From Sparassis latifolia (Eukaryota; Basidiomycota; Agaricomycetes; Polyporales; Sparassidaceae): DNA of 64,000 nt. The stretch is from positions 4,452,378 to 4,516,377 of the forward strand of contig CM031556.1 in assembly GCA_018466975.1 (NCBI GenBank), written 5' to 3'. The notes below the pieces were generated by a model. That model was not told where the DNA came from. It worked only from the letters and a program-made list of their open reading frames with translations, and made no database searches. How positions within the stretch are numbered: the first letter of the stretch is position 1; each line of letters starts with the position of its first letter. Both the position numbers and the translations under genes were made by a program. This document shows positions 48,078-62,638 of the stretch, one piece after another.

Positions 48078-51000
48078 GCACGTTGTAGACCGCATACAGA
48101 GTACGGCGGACCGCGTACAGAGTACTATAGACCGCATACAGAATACCGTGGACCGCGTACAGAGCGTCGTAAGCCACATACAAACATTTATAGACCACGT
48201 GCCGACATTCGTAGACCACATGCCGAGCGTCGAGGCGACATACAAACGTTCGTGCATGGCATACAAATACTTCTAAGCGGCATACAAAAATACTTAGCGA
48301 CGCATTTAACGCTTATTACGGGCAGCATACAGAGTACCGTGAACGGCATACGGAGCATAGTAGACCACATACAGAGTGTCGTAACCGACATACGAATGTT
48401 TCAAGGGACGAACCAATATTTCCCAGTGGCGTCATTTAATATTTATAAGCGGCATACAAAAAACCGTCATAGGCAACATTATAGGCAGCATACAGAGTAC
48501 CATTAAATGACGTACGGAGCATAGTAGACCACATACAGAGTGACGTAACCGACATACAAATATTTCGAAGCGGCATACAAATATTTCTAAGCGGCAGACA
48601 AAAAATCATTATAAGCGACATACCAACATTTATTACAGGCAGCATACGGAGTACCGCAAACGGCGTACAGAGCATAGTAGACCACATACAGAGTGTCGTA
48701 ACCGACATAAGAATATTTCAAAGCGGCATACGAATATTTATAACCGACATACCAGACATACATCGTAGTCCGAGGACGACGTTATTTTGAGTATCCGTTA
48801 GAGGGTTAGATTAGAGTCACACCACGTTAGAGGTATTAGTGTTTCGGTTATAGTTTCGGTTATAGTCAGATTAGGTGAGGATTAGAGTGAGGATTAGGTG
48901 AGGTTTAGTGTTTCGGTTAGTGGTTCGGTGAGGAACGTTATCATTTCGTATCGATGTATTGTATCACACGTTTATCAGGCTTTTATAAAAATCGACCGTA
49001 CGTCGTAGACCACGTACAGAGTACCGCAGGCCGCATACCGACATTTGTAGACCGCATACAGAGCGTCGTAGGCAACATACGAATGTTGGTAGACGACATA
49101 CAAATATTTCCGAGGGGCATACAAAAATCGTCATGTTTACATACGACATTTGTTATAGGCGGCATACAGAGTACCGTAGGCCACGTACCGACATGCGTAG
49201 ACCACATACAGAGCATCGAAGGCGACATACATATCACGCTTTTATAAAAATCGACCGCACGTTGTAGACCGCATACAGAGTACGGCGGACCGCGTACAGA
49301 GTACTATAGACCGCATACAGAATACCGTGGACCGCGTACAGAGCGTCGTAAGCCACATACAAACATTTATAGACCACGTGCCGACATTCGTAGACCACAT
49401 GCCGAGCGTCGTAGGCGACATACAAACGTTCGTGCATGGCATACAAATACTTCTAAGCGGCATACAAAAAATACTTCTAAGCGACGTACGAACGCTTATT
49501 ACGGGCAGCATACAGAGTACCGTGAACGGCATACGGAGCATAGTAGACCACATACAGAGTGTCGTAACCGACATACGAATGTTTCCAAGGGACGAACCAA
49601 TATTTCCCAGTGGCGTACGAATATTTATAAGCGGCATACAAAAAACCGTCATAGGCAACATTATAGGCAGCATACAGAGTACCATTAAATGACGTACGGA
49701 GCATAGTAGACCACATACAGAGTGACGTAACCGACATACAAATATTTCGAAGCGGCATACAAATATTTCTAAGCGGCAGACAAAAAATCATTATAAGCGA
49801 CATACCAACATTTATTACAGGCAGCATACGGAGTACCGCAAACGGCGTACAGAGCATAGTAGACCACATACAGAGTGTCGTAACCGACATAAGAATATTT
49901 CAAAGCGGCATACGAATATTTATAACCGACATACCAGACATACATCGTAGTCCGAGGACGACGTTATTTTGAGTATCCGTTAGAGGGTTAGATTAGAGTC
50001 ACACCACGTTAGAGGTATTAGTGTTTCGGTTATAGTTTCGGTTATAGTCAGATTAGGTGAGGATTAGAGTGAGGATTAGGTGAGGTTTAGTGTTTGGTTA
50101 GTGGTTCGGTGAGAACGTTATCATTTCGTATCGATGTATTGTATCACACGTTTATCAGGCTTTTATAAAAATCGACGTCGTGAATACGTACAGTGTACCG
50201 CAGGCCGCATACCGACATTTGTAGACCGCATAGGCCGCATACCGACATTTGTAGACCGCATACAGGCGTCGTAGGCAACATACGAATGTTGGTAGGCGAC
50301 ATACAAATATTTCCGAGTGGCATACAAAAAATCGTCATGCGACATACGACATTTGTTATAGGCGGCATACAGAGTACCGTGAGGCCACGTACCGACATGC
50401 GTAGACCACATACAGAGCATCGAAGGCGACATACATATCACGCTTTTATAAAAATCGACCGCACGCGTTGTAGACCGCGATACAGAGTACGGCGGACGCG
50501 TACAGAGTACTATAGACCGCATACAGAATACCGTGGACCGCGTACAGAGCGTCGTAAGCCACATACAAACATTTATAGACCACGTGCCGACATTCGTAGA
50601 CCACATGCCGAGCGTCGTAGGCGACATACAAACGTTCGTGCATGGCATACAAATACTTCTAAGCGGCATACAAAAAATACTTCTAAGCGACGTACGAACG
50701 CTTATTACGGGCAGCATACAGAGTACCGTGAACGGCATACGGAGCATAGTAGACCACATACAGAGTGTCGTAACCGACATACGAATGTTTCAAGGGACGA
50801 ACCAATATTTCCCAGTGGCGTTTAATATTTATAAGCGGCATACAAAAAACCGTCATAGGCAACATTATAGGCAGCATACAGAGTACCATCAAATGACGTA
50901 CGGAGCATAGTAGACCACATACGGAGTGACGTAACCGACATACAAATATTTCGAAGCGGCATACAAATATTTCTAAGCGGCAGACAGAAAATCATTATAA

Positions 51001-54000
51001 GCGACATACCGACATTTATTACAGGCAGCATACGGAGTACCGCAAACGGCGTACAGAGCATAGTAGACCACATACAGAGTGTCGTAACCGACATAAGAAT
51101 ATTTCAAAGCGGCATACGAATATTTATAACCGACATACCAGACATACATTGTAGTCCGAGGACGACGTGATTTCGAGTATCCGTTAGAGGGTTAGATTAG
51201 AGTCACACCACGTTAGAGGTATTAGTGTTTCGGTTATAGTTTCGGTTATAGTCAGATTAGGTGAGGTTTAGAGTGAGGATTAGGTGAGGTTTAGTGTTTC
51301 GGTTAGTGGTTCGGTGAGGAACGTTATCATTTCGTATCGATGTATTGTATCACGCATTTATCAGGCTTTCATAAAAATCGACCGTACGTCGTGAATACGT
51401 ACAGAGTACCGCAGGCCGCATACCGACATTTGTAGACCGCATACAGAGCGTCGTAGGCAACATACGAATGTTGGTAGACGACATACAAATATTTCCGAGT
51501 GGCATACAAAAATCGTCATGCGACATACGACATTTGTTATAGGCGGCATACAGAGTACCGTAGGCCACGCATCGACATGCGTAGACCACATACAGAGCAT
51601 CGAAGGCGACATACATATCACGCTTTTATAAAAATCGACCGCACGTTGTAATAAAAATCGATCGCATACAGAGTACGGCGGACCGCGTGCAGAGTACTAT
51701 AGACCGCATACAGAATACCGTGGACCGCGTACAGAGCGTCGTAAGCCACATACAAACATTTATAGACCACGTGCCGACATTCGTAGACCACATGCCGAGT
51801 CGTCGAGGCGACATACAAACGTTCGTGCATGGCATACAAATACTTCTAAGCGGCATACAAAAATACTTCTAAGCGGCGCATACTACGCTGACGGCAGCAT
51901 ACGGAGCATAGTAGACCACATACGAGTGTCGTAACCGTAGACATACAATGTTTCCAGGGACGAACCAATATTTCCCAGACATGGCGCAAATATTTATAAG
52001 CGGGATACAACCAATATTTCCCAGTGGCGTCAGAATATTTATAAGCGGCATACAAAAAAATGGCATAGGCAACATTATAGGCAGCATACAGAGTACCATT
52101 AAATGACGAGCGGACGGAGCATAGTAGACCACATACAGAGTGGCGTAACCGACATACAAATATTTCGAAGCGGCATACAAATATTTCTAAGCGGCAGACA
52201 AAAATCATTATAAGCGACATACCAACATTTATTACAGGCAGCATACGAGTACCGCAAACGGCGTACAGAGCATAGTAGACCACATACAGAGTGTCGTAAC
52301 CGACATAAGAATATTTCAAAGCGGCATACGAATATTTATAACCGACATACCAGACATACATCGTAGTCCGAGGACGACGTTATTTTGAGTATCCGTTAGA
52401 GGTTAGATTAGAGTCACACCACGTTAGAGGTATTAGTGTTTCGGTTATAGTTTCGTTATAGTCAGATTAGGTGAGGATTAGAGTGAGGATTAGGTGAGGT
52501 TTAGTGTTTGGTTAGTGGTTCGGTGAGAACGTTATCATTTAAATGTCGATGTATTGTATCACACGTTTATCAGGCTTTTATAAAAATCGACCGACGTCGT
52601 GAATACGTACAGAGTACCGCAGGCCGCATACCGACATTTGTAGACCGCATACAGAGCGTCGTGAGGCAACATACGAATGTTGGTAGACGACATACAAATA
52701 TTTCCGAGTGGCATACAAAAAATCGTCATAGCGACATACGACATTTGTTATAGGCGGCATACAGAGTACCGTAGGCCACGTACCGACATCGTAGACCACA
52801 TACAGAGCATCGGCGACATACATATCACGCTTTTATAAAAATCGACCGCACGTTGTAGACCGCATACAGAGTACGGCGGACGCGTACAGAGTACTATAGA
52901 CCGCATACAGAATACCGTGGACCGCGTACAGGCGTCGTAAGCCACATACAAACATTTATAGACCACGTGCCGACATTCGTAGACCACATGCCGGCGTCGA
53001 GGCGACATACAAACGTTCGTGCATGGCATACAAATACTTCTAAGCGGCATACAAAAATACTTCTAGCGGCGTTTAACGCTTATTACGGGCAGCATACAGA
53101 GTACCGTGAACGGCATACGGAGCATAGTAGACCACATACAGAGTGTCGTAACCGACATACGAATGTTTCCAAGGGACGAACCAATATTTCCCAGGGCCTT
53201 ACGAATATTTATAAGCGGCATACAAAAAACCGTCATAGGCAACATTATAGGCAGCATACAGAGTACCATTAAATGACGTACGGAGCATAGTAGACCACAT
53301 ACGGAGTGACGTAACCGACATACAAATATTTCGAAGCGGCATACAAATATTTCTAAGCGGCAGACAGAAAATCATTATAAGCGACATACCGACATTTATT
53401 ACAGGCAGCATACGGAGTACCGCAAACGGCGTACAGAGCATAGTAGACCACATACAGAGTGTCGTAACCGACATAAGAATATTTCAAAGCGGCATACGAA
53501 TATTTATAACCGACATACCAGACATACATTGTAGTCCGAGGACGACGTGATTTCGAGTATCCGTTAGAGGGTTAGATTAGAGTCACACCACGTTAGAGGT
53601 ATTAGTGTTTCGGTTATAGTTTCGTTATAGTCAGATTAGGTGAGGATTAGAGTGAGGATTAGGTGAGGTTTAGTGTTTCGTTAGTGGTTCGGTGAGGAAC
53701 GTTATCATTTCGTATCGATGTATTGTATCACGCATTTATCAGGCTTTCATAAAAATCGACCGTACGTCGTAGACCGCATACAGAGTACCGTAGACCGCGT
53801 ACCGACATTTGTAGACCGCATACAGAGCGTCGTAGGCAACATACGAATGTTGGTAGATGACATACAAATATTTCTGAGGGTCATACAAAAAATCGTCATA
53901 AGCGACATACGAACGTTTGTTATAGGCAGCATACAGAGTACCATAGGCCACGTACCGACATGCATAGACCGCATACAGAGCATCGAAGGCGACATACATA

Positions 54001-57000
54001 TCACGCTTTAATAAAAATCGACCGCACGTTGTAGACCGCATACAGAGTACTATAGACCGCATACAGAATACCGTGGACCGCGTACAGAGCGTCGTAAACC
54101 ACATACAAACATTTATAGACCACGTGCCGACATTCGTAGACCACATACGAAGCGTCGTAGGCGACATACAAACGTTCGTGCATGGCATACAAATACTTCT
54201 AAGCGGCATACAAAAAATACTTCTAAGCGACGTACGAACGCTTATTACGGGCAGCATACAGAGTACCGTGAACGGCATACGGAGCATAGTAGACCACATA
54301 CAGAGTGTCGTAACCGACATACGAATGTTTCCAAGGGACGAACCAATATTTCCCAGTGGCGCATTTAATATATATAAGCGGCATACAAAAAACCGTCATA
54401 GGCAACATTATAGGCAGCATACAGAGTACCATTAAATGACGTACGGAGCATAGTAGACCACATACAGAGTGACGTAACCGACATACAAATATTTCGAAGC
54501 GGCATACAAATATTTCTAAGCGGCAGACAAAAAATCATTATAAGCGACATACCAACATTTATTACAGGCAGCATACGGAGTACCGCAAACGGCGTACAGA
54601 GCATAGTAGACCACATACAGAGTGTCGTAACCGACATAAGAATATTTCAAAGCGGCATACGAATATTTATAACCGACATACCAGACATACATCGTAGTCC
54701 GAGGACGACGTTATTTTGAGTATCCGTTAGAGGGTTAGATTAGAGTCACACCACGTTAGAGGTATTAGTGTTTCGTTATAGTTTCGGTTATAGTCAGATT
54801 AGGTGAGGATTAGAGTGAGGATTAGGTGAGGTTTAGTGTTTCGTTAGTGGTTCGGTGAGAACGTTATCATTTCGTGATCGATGTATTGTATCACACGTTT
54901 ATCAGGCTTTTATAAAAATCGACCGTACGTCGTAGACCACGTACAGAGTACCGCAGGCCGCATACCGACATTTGTAGACCGCATACAGAGCGTCGTAGGC
55001 AACATACGAATGTTGGTAGACGACATACAAATATTTCCGAGTGGCATACAAAAATCGTCATGTTTACATACGACATTTGTTATAGGCGGCATACAGAGTA
55101 CCGTAGGCCACGCATCGACATCGTAGACCACATACAGAGCATCGGGCGACATACATATCACGCTTTTATAAAAATCGACCGCACGTTGTAGACCCGCGTA
55201 CAGAGTACTATAGACCGCATACAGAATACCGTGGACCGCGTACAGAGCGTCGTAAGCCACATACAAACATTTATAGACCACGTGCCGACATTCGTAGACC
55301 ACATGCCGAGCGTCGTAGGCGACATACAAACGTTCGTGCATGGCATACAAATACTTCTAAGCGGCATACAAAAAATACTTCTAAGCGACGTACGAACGCT
55401 TATTACGGGCAGCATACAGAGTACCGTGAACGGCATACGGAGCATAGTAGACCACATACAGAGTGTCGTAACCGACATACGAATGTTTCCAAGGGACGAA
55501 CCAATATTTCCCAGTGGCGCATTTAATATTTATAAGCGGCATACAAAAAACCGTCATAGGCAACATTATAGGCAGCATACAGAGTACCATTAAATGACGT
55601 ACGGAGCATAGTAGACCACATACAGAGTGACGTAACCGACATACAAATATTTCGAAGCGGCATACAAATATTTCTAAGCGGCAGACAAAAATCATTATAA
55701 GTTTACATACCAACATTTATTACAGGCAGCATACGGAGTACCGCAAACGGCGTACAGAGCATAGTAGACCACATACAGAGTGTCGTAACCGACATAAGAA
55801 TATTTCAAAGCGGCATACGAATATTTATAACCGACATACCAGACATACATCGTAGTCCGAGGACGACGTTATTTTGAGTATCCGTTAGAGGGCTAGATTA
55901 GAGTCACACCACGTTAGAGGTATTAGTGTTTCGGTTATAGTTTCGGTTATAGTCAGATTAGGTGAGGATTAGAGTGAGGATTAGGTGAGGTTTAGTGTTT
56001 CGGTTAGTGGTTCGGTGAGAACGTTATCATTTCGTGTATCGATGTATTGTATCACACGTTTATCAGGCTTTTATAAAAATCGACCGTCGTCGAGAATACG
56101 ACAGAGTACCGCAGGCCGCATACCGACATTTGTAGACCGCATACAGAGCGTCGTAGGCAACATACGAATGTTGGTAGGCGACATACAAATATTTCCGAGT
56201 GGCATACAAAAAATCGTCATCCCGACATACGACATTTGTTATAGGCGGCTATACAGAGTACCGTAGGCCACGCATCTACCAACATGCGAAGACCACATAC
56301 AGAGCATCGAAGGCGACATACATATCACGCTTTTATAAAAATCGACTTTCGCACGCTGTAGCGTCGCATACAGAGTACGGCGGACGCGTCACAGAGTACT
56401 ATAGACCGCATACAGAATACCGTGGATAGCCTGGACAGAGCGTCGTAAGCCACATACAAACATTTATAGACCACGTGCCGACATTCGTAGACCACATGCC
56501 GGGCGTCGAGGCGACATACAAACGCTCGTGCATGGCATACAAATACTTCTAAGCGGCATACAAAAATACTTCTGCGACGCATTTAACGCTTATTACGGGC
56601 AGCATACAGAGTACCGTGAACGGCATACGGAGCATAGTAGACCACATACAGAGTGTCGTAACCGACATACGAATGTTTCAAGGACGAACCAATATTTCCC
56701 AGTGGCGTTTAATATTTATAAGCGGCATACAAAAACCGTCATAGGCAACATTATAGGCAGCATACAGAGTACCATTAAATGACGACGGAGCATAGTAGAC
56801 CACATACAGAGTGGCGTAACCGACATACAAATATTTCGAAGCGGCATACAAATATTTCTAAGCGGCAGACAAAAATCATTATGTTTACATACCAACATTT
56901 ATTACAGGCAGCATACGGAGTACCGCAAACGGCGTACAGAGCATAGTAGACCACATACAGAGTGTCGTGAACCGACATAAGAATATTTCAAAGCGGCATA

Positions 57001-59219
57001 CGAATATTTATAACCGACATACCAGACATACATCGTAGTCCGAGGACGACGTTATTTTGAGTATCCGTTAGAGGGTTAGATTAGAGTCACACCACGTTAG
57101 AGGTATTAGTGTTTCGTTATAGTTTCGTTATAGTCAGATTAGGTGAGGATTAGAGTGAGGATTAGGTGAGGTTTAGTGTTTCGGTTAGTGGTTCGGTGAG
57201 GAACGTTATCATTTCGTGATCGATGTATTGTATCACACGCTTATCAGGCTTTTATAAAATCGACCGCACGTCGAGACCAATACGTACAGAGTACCGCAGG
57301 CCGCATACCGACATTTGTAGACCGCATACAGAGCGTCGAGGCAACATACGAATGTTGGTAGACGACATACAAATATTTCCGAGTGGCATACAAAAATCGT
57401 CATGTTTACATCGACATTTGTTATAGGCGGCATACAGAGTACCGTGAGGCCACGCATCGACATCGTAGACCACATACAGAGCATCGAAGGCGACATACAT
57501 ATCACGCTTTTATAAAAATCGACCGCACGTTGTAGACCGCGATACAGAGTACGGCGGACCGCACAGAGTACTATAGACCGCATACAGAATACCGTGGACG
57601 CGTACAGAGCGTCGTAAGCCACATACAAACATTTATAGACCACGTGCCGACATTCGTAGACCACATGCCGAGCGTCGAGGCGACATACAAACGCTCGTGC
57701 ATGGCATACAAATACTTCTAAGCGCATACAAAAATACTTCTAGCGACGTCATTTAACGCTTATTACGGGCAGCATACAGAGTACCGTGAACGGCATACGG
57801 AGCATAGTAGACCACATACAGAGTGTCGTAACCGACATACGAATGTTTCAAGGGACGAACCAATATTTCCCAGTGGCGCATTTAATATTTATAAGCGGCA
57901 TACAAAAAACCGTCATAGGCAACATTATAGGCAGCATACAGAGTACCATTAAATGACGACGGAGCATAGTAGACCACATACAGAGTGACGTAACCGACAT
58001 ACAAATATTTCAAGCGGCATACAAATATTTCTAAGCGGCAGACAAAAAATCATTATGCGCGACATACCAACATTTATTACAGGCAGCATACGGAGTACCG
58101 CAAACGGCGTACAGAGCATAGTAGACCACATACAGAGTGTCGTAACCGACATAAGAATATTTCAAAGCGGCATACGAATATTTATAACCGACATACCAGA
58201 CATACATCGTAGTCCGAGGACGACGTTATTTTGAGTATCCGTTAGAGGGTTAGATTAGAGTCACACCACGTTAGAGGTATTAGTGTTTCGGTTATAGTTT
58301 CGGTTATAGTCAGATTAGGTGAGGATTAGAGTGAGGATTAGGTGAGGTTTAGTGTTTCGGTTAGTGGTTCGGTGAGGAACGTTATCATTTCGTGATCGAT
58401 GTATTGTATCACACGCTTATCAGGCTTTTATAAAAATCGACCGACGTCGAGACCACGCACAGAGTACCGCAGGCCGCATACCGACATTTGTAGACCGCAT
58501 ACAGAGCGTCGAGGCAACATACGAATGTTGGTAGACGACATACAAATATTTCCGAGTGGCATACAAAAATCGTCATAAGTTTACATACGACATTTGTTAT
58601 AGGCGGCATACAGAGTACCGTAGGCCACGCACCGACATGCGTAGACCACATACAGAGCATCGAAGCGACATACATATCACGCTTTATAAAAATCGACCGC
58701 ACGCTGTAGATCGATACAGAGTACGGCGGACCGCGACAGAGTACTATAGACCGCATACAGAATACCGTGGACCGCGTACAGAGCGTCGTAAGCCACATAC
58801 AAACATTTATAGACCACGTGCCGACATTCGTAGACCACATGCCGAGCGTCGAGGCGACATACAAACGCTCGTGGCATGGCATACAAATACTTCTAAGCGG
58901 CATACAAAAAATACTTCTAAGACGCATTTAACGCTTATTACGGGCAGCATACAGAGTACCGTGAACGGCATACGGAGCATAGTAGACCACATACAGAGTG
59001 TCGTAACCGACATACGAATGTTTCAAGGGACGAACCAATATTTCCCAGTGGCGCATTTAATATTTATAAGCGGCATACAAAAACCGTCATAGGCAACATT
59101 ATAGGCAGCATACAGAGTACCATTAAATGACGACGGAGCATAGTAGACCACATACAGAGTGACGTAACCGACATACAAATATTTCAAGCGCATACAAATA
59201 TTTCTATCTATAGGCCGCA

Positions 59220-59240
59220 GGCCTAACGCTACGTTAGGCC
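59220..59240. other. inverted repeat at the B/C border (U5)
   Basis: Perfect copy of the 9-bp-arm inverted repeat, although the satellite ends here at a different monomer than in the short units. The degraded counterparts in U2 (25142 onward) and U3 (33,541 onward) have lost arm pairing through small changes. Confidence 0.8.
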
Positions 59241-59244
59241 GCCC

Positions 59245-59580
59245 GACTTTCCGCCCTGTAGGCCGCCGACTTTCCGCGTTTCCTGTATCCCTCGGCTACG
59301 TTCAAAAGATCGTTTCCGTCCCGAATCTACCAACTACCCGAAGAGATCCAGTATCGATCGGAGATCTGGGTCGCCGTACCCGCCACCGGCGGCAATCAGC
59401 GACGGAGATCTGGGTCGCCGTGGCTACTCGGCGGCAATCTTCGACTCCTCGACTTTCCCACCTCGTCGACTCACCCCTCTACCCCTCGCCTCATCCTCGA
59501 TATGTATATCATGTCCTCACTACCCCTCGGGCTCATATGGTGTATATCATCAAGATTACGACGGAGATCTGGGTCGCCGT
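59245..59580. other. scrambled leader of block C (U5)
   Basis: Pieces of the leader occur in changed order. GGAGATCTGGGTCGCCGT appears three times, and GACTTTCC, CCTCGCC and TGTATATCAT fragments are repeated with intervening losses. The other units have this sequence once and in order. No gene can be read here. Confidence 0.7.
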
Positions 59581-59838
59581 CGCACCAGCGGGAACGAGGT
59601 AAGCTGACCCACACTCAATGCTCTTCCATTCGCCCATCGAGGGGCTCGAAGGTGCTTGCGAACCGTACAACGGGTCGTAGGCAGCTCGTTTCTGCCTGCC
59701 TGTCTGATTTCTCGTCCAACGCAGCACGTCAGTGTCGCGTTTCTCGAGCGACACGACCTCTACCCCTCGCGGTCCCCTGCACCATCGAAGGCGAACGTTC
59801 GACCGCACGTTCACTATGGAGGGTTGTAGGGGGCCGAT

Positions 59839-59890
59839 GTGAGTAAAGAAACACTCTTTTTTGTTTTTCAGCCGTGCTAATCTCATACAG
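59839..59890 (+). other. intron c (U5), 52 nt
   Basis: Same signals as in U1 and U4. Confidence 0.75.
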
Positions 59891-60442
59891 CGGCGTTGTC
59901 GTCGCGCCGGCCACCACGGTGCCACAATAGCACCCAGCTCCCTTCTCGCGGTCTCCACCCGCCGACGAAGGCCCGCGTCGACTCCCAGGACCCTCACCCA
60001 ACCCTCCTTGACGTGTGTTCGCCCCCTGTGGTGAACGATCGCGCCCCGGTTGTCACGCCGGCTGCCGCAGTGCAACGACCACGCCGACCTCCCTCCTTGC
60101 GGTCTCCAGGTTCCGACGCTGGCCGGCGTCACCTCACCCTCCTTGACTCGCGTTCGCCCGCTGTGGTGAACGACCGCGCCTTGGTCGTCAAGCCGGCCAC
60201 CGCGATGCAACGACCTCGCCGACCTCCCTCCTGGCATTCTCTAGCGCCCGACGCTGGCCCGCGTCACCTCCTAGCACCGTCAGCCAGCCCTCCTTGACTC
60301 TCGTTCGCCGTCTGCGGTGAACGACTGCGCACTGGACCTCCCGTCGAACATCGAGTGCCGGCCGGTCGGCTCGATGTCTCTGGCGCACTCAAACGCAATG
60401 CATTTGAGCGCGCGTTCGCCCAGCAGTGGTCGGGCCATATAG

Positions 60443-60494
60443 GTGAGTAAAAATATCTGTTATTGGTTTTTTTAACGGTGCCAACAACCTCTAG
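60443..60494 (+). other. intron d (U5), 52 nt
   Basis: One T shorter than in U1 and U4 inside the T run; splice signals unchanged. Confidence 0.65.
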
Positions 60495-61287
60495 AAGACC
60501 CGACGCCGACGCAGGGAACGCGGAGCGACGACGGAGCTACTCGCGACGACGGGGGACGCGTTGCGGATTTGGGAATATACGAGTGATGGGCAGCCTGCTA
60601 TGTCGTCGTACGTGGGCCGGCAGCCAACTTCGAGTGGGCATCGACTGGTGACGAAGATCGCGTATGCGCTCCCTCTCTCAGAAGTCCTTTAGCTTACGAT
60701 TGCACTGTACTACTACAGCAAAGTAAAGTACAGAACCATGGGATGGGTGCGCCACTGATGAACTTTCACCATCCCCCGACCCTCTTCGATGTGCTCAGGC
60801 AGACCACGGCAAACGACGGCACCGCAGTGGTCGCGTCGGCCACCGCGGAGTGACCGCGCTGACCTCCTCCTTGCGGTGTCGAGGCCCCGACGCTGGCCCG
60901 CCAATAAGCATAACGGCCCCGCCATTAAGCATAACGGCCGCCCCGTAAGTATAACGGTCCCGCGACTAAGCATAACGGCCGGCGGGGCGTGGGAATGCCG
61001 CCACCGAACAAGCGCCGGCCGGACTTGGACATTTTCGCGCTGCTGTTGCTGCCCTCACCGTTGCGCCACCCTTCCACAACGCCGAGGAGTATCTCCTCGG
61101 CGTTGTTCTGCTTTTCTTTTCATCCTCTTGCTTGTTTCCGCCGTCTTTTCTGGTTTCTTCCGGGACCTGGCGCTGACGCGCCATGTCTCCTTGGCTACAC
61201 CTTCTCCCTCCACCTCGCGCTCCCCCAGGCCGTCGAACGCAAACGTTCGGCAGCACGTTTACTTTCGGAGGTCGAAGGGCATTTCAG

Positions 61288-61339
61288 GTAAGTATAAAAA
61301 AGCCTTCTGTGCCTGTCCCGCGGTGCTAACATTTTGCAG
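61288..61339 (+). other. intron e (U5), 52 nt
   Basis: GTAAGT, GTGCTAAC, TTTTGCAG. Confidence 0.85.
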
Positions 61340-61606
61340 CCACGTCGTTGTCGCGCCAGCCACCGCGGTGCAACAACGACGCACTGCCTCCTCCTCGCGG
61401 TCGTGGAGGCCCGCTGAAACCTCACCACACCCCATGCCACCTCCCTGCACCCTTCATCGACCCTCCTCTTCGCGCGCAGGCCGACCACGGTGAATGACGG
61501 CGCCCCGGTCGTCGCACCGGCCTCCACCCTCTGCCTCGCTCTTCCAGGCCGTCGAACGTGACTGTTCCGTGGCACGTTGGTTTTCGGAGGACGAAGGGCA
61601 ATCCAG

Positions 61607-61659
61607 GTGAGTCCAAAAAAAAGCTTCTGTCCCTATTCCGCGGTGCTAACATTTTGTAG
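61607..61659 (+). other. intron f (U5), 53 nt
   Basis: GTGAGT, GTGCTAAC, TTTTGTAG. Confidence 0.85.
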
Positions 61660-62638
61660 CCGCGTCGTCGTTGCGCCGGCCACCTAGGTGCAAAAGCGGC
61701 GCGCAGCCCCCTCCTCGCGGTCGCGGAGGCCCCTCGAAGCCTCTCTCCACCTCCCTGCACCCTCCCTCGGCCCTCTTCGACCCGCGCAGGCCCACGGCAG
61801 CGAACGACGGCGACGCGGTGGTCGCGTCGGCCACCGCAGTGCGACGAAGGCTCTCAGCCCCAACTACAGCATTGCCAAGGCCCGCGGGCCCCAGGCAGCC
61901 TCTCCACCTCCCCGCACCCTCCCTCGGCTGTCTTCGACCCGCGCAGGCCCACGGCGGCGAACGACAGCCACGCGGTGCAACGATGGCCCCGCCACAAGTC
62001 TGCCAAGGCCTCGGGCGGCCTTTCTCCACCTCCCTGCACCCTCCCTCGGCCGTCTTCGACCTGCGCAGGCCCGCGGAGGCGAATGACGGCCACGTGGTGC
62101 AACGACGCCCCACGACAAGTTTTCCAAGGCCCGAGCGGCCTCTCTCCACCTCCCTGCGCCTCCTCGGTCCCTTTGACCCGCGCAGGCCCACAGCGACGAA
62201 CGATGGCCACGCGGTGCAACGACGGCCCCGCCACAAGTCTGCCAAGGCCCTAGGCAGCCTCTCCACTAACCCGCACCCTCCTCAGCCTCTTCGACCCGTG
62301 CAGGCCCACGGAGGCGAACGACGGTGGCGCAGAGGTCGTGTCGGCCACCACGGTTCAACGACGGCGTGAAGCCCCTGCCACACGGTCGCCAAAGCCCGCC
62401 TGGGCTCCCTTGCACCTCGCCCCTCCCTCGCCCCTCACCTCTCCACCCTCTTCGCCCGTTCGCGCGGGTAGCTGACACGCGGACGGCGAGGCAACATCTC
62501 GCGGGCGCTCGAGGTCGACGGGATGCAGCCCGCCGTCAACCTTGGTGACACCCTCTCCCTCCGCCTCAGGCTCCCCCAGGCCGTTGAACGCAAATGTTCG
62601 GCGGCACGTTTGTTTTCGGAGGTCGAAGGGCATGCCAG

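Larger units (their letters stand above)
47581..48762 (+). repeat. representative higher-order repeat (HOR) copy
   Basis: Structure of one HOR: spacer starting TCGTAGTCCG (47581-47815, TTAG-rich), then a run of CATAC monomers to about 48,762, interrupted once by a second TATAAAA-bearing element at 48059-48077. The monomers follow the same order as in a short-type block B, so a short block B equals one HOR without its spacer. Confidence 0.85.
45491..59204 (+). repeat. expanded satellite HOR array (U5 block B)
   Basis: A first monomer run (45491-46401) is followed by HOR copies starting at 46402, 47581, 48763, 49945, 51149, 52361, 53529, 54692, 55850, 57033 and 58207. The first ten are 1158-1212 bp; the last is a truncated copy of about 1.0 kb that joins block C at CAAATATTTC/TATCTATAGG. 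Copies 51149 and 53529 carry the GACGTGATTTCG variant also found in U2. Around 51,880-52,060 monomers are locally shuffled and partly duplicated. Ten full copies plus one truncated copy match the clean part of the U2 array. Confidence 0.93.
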
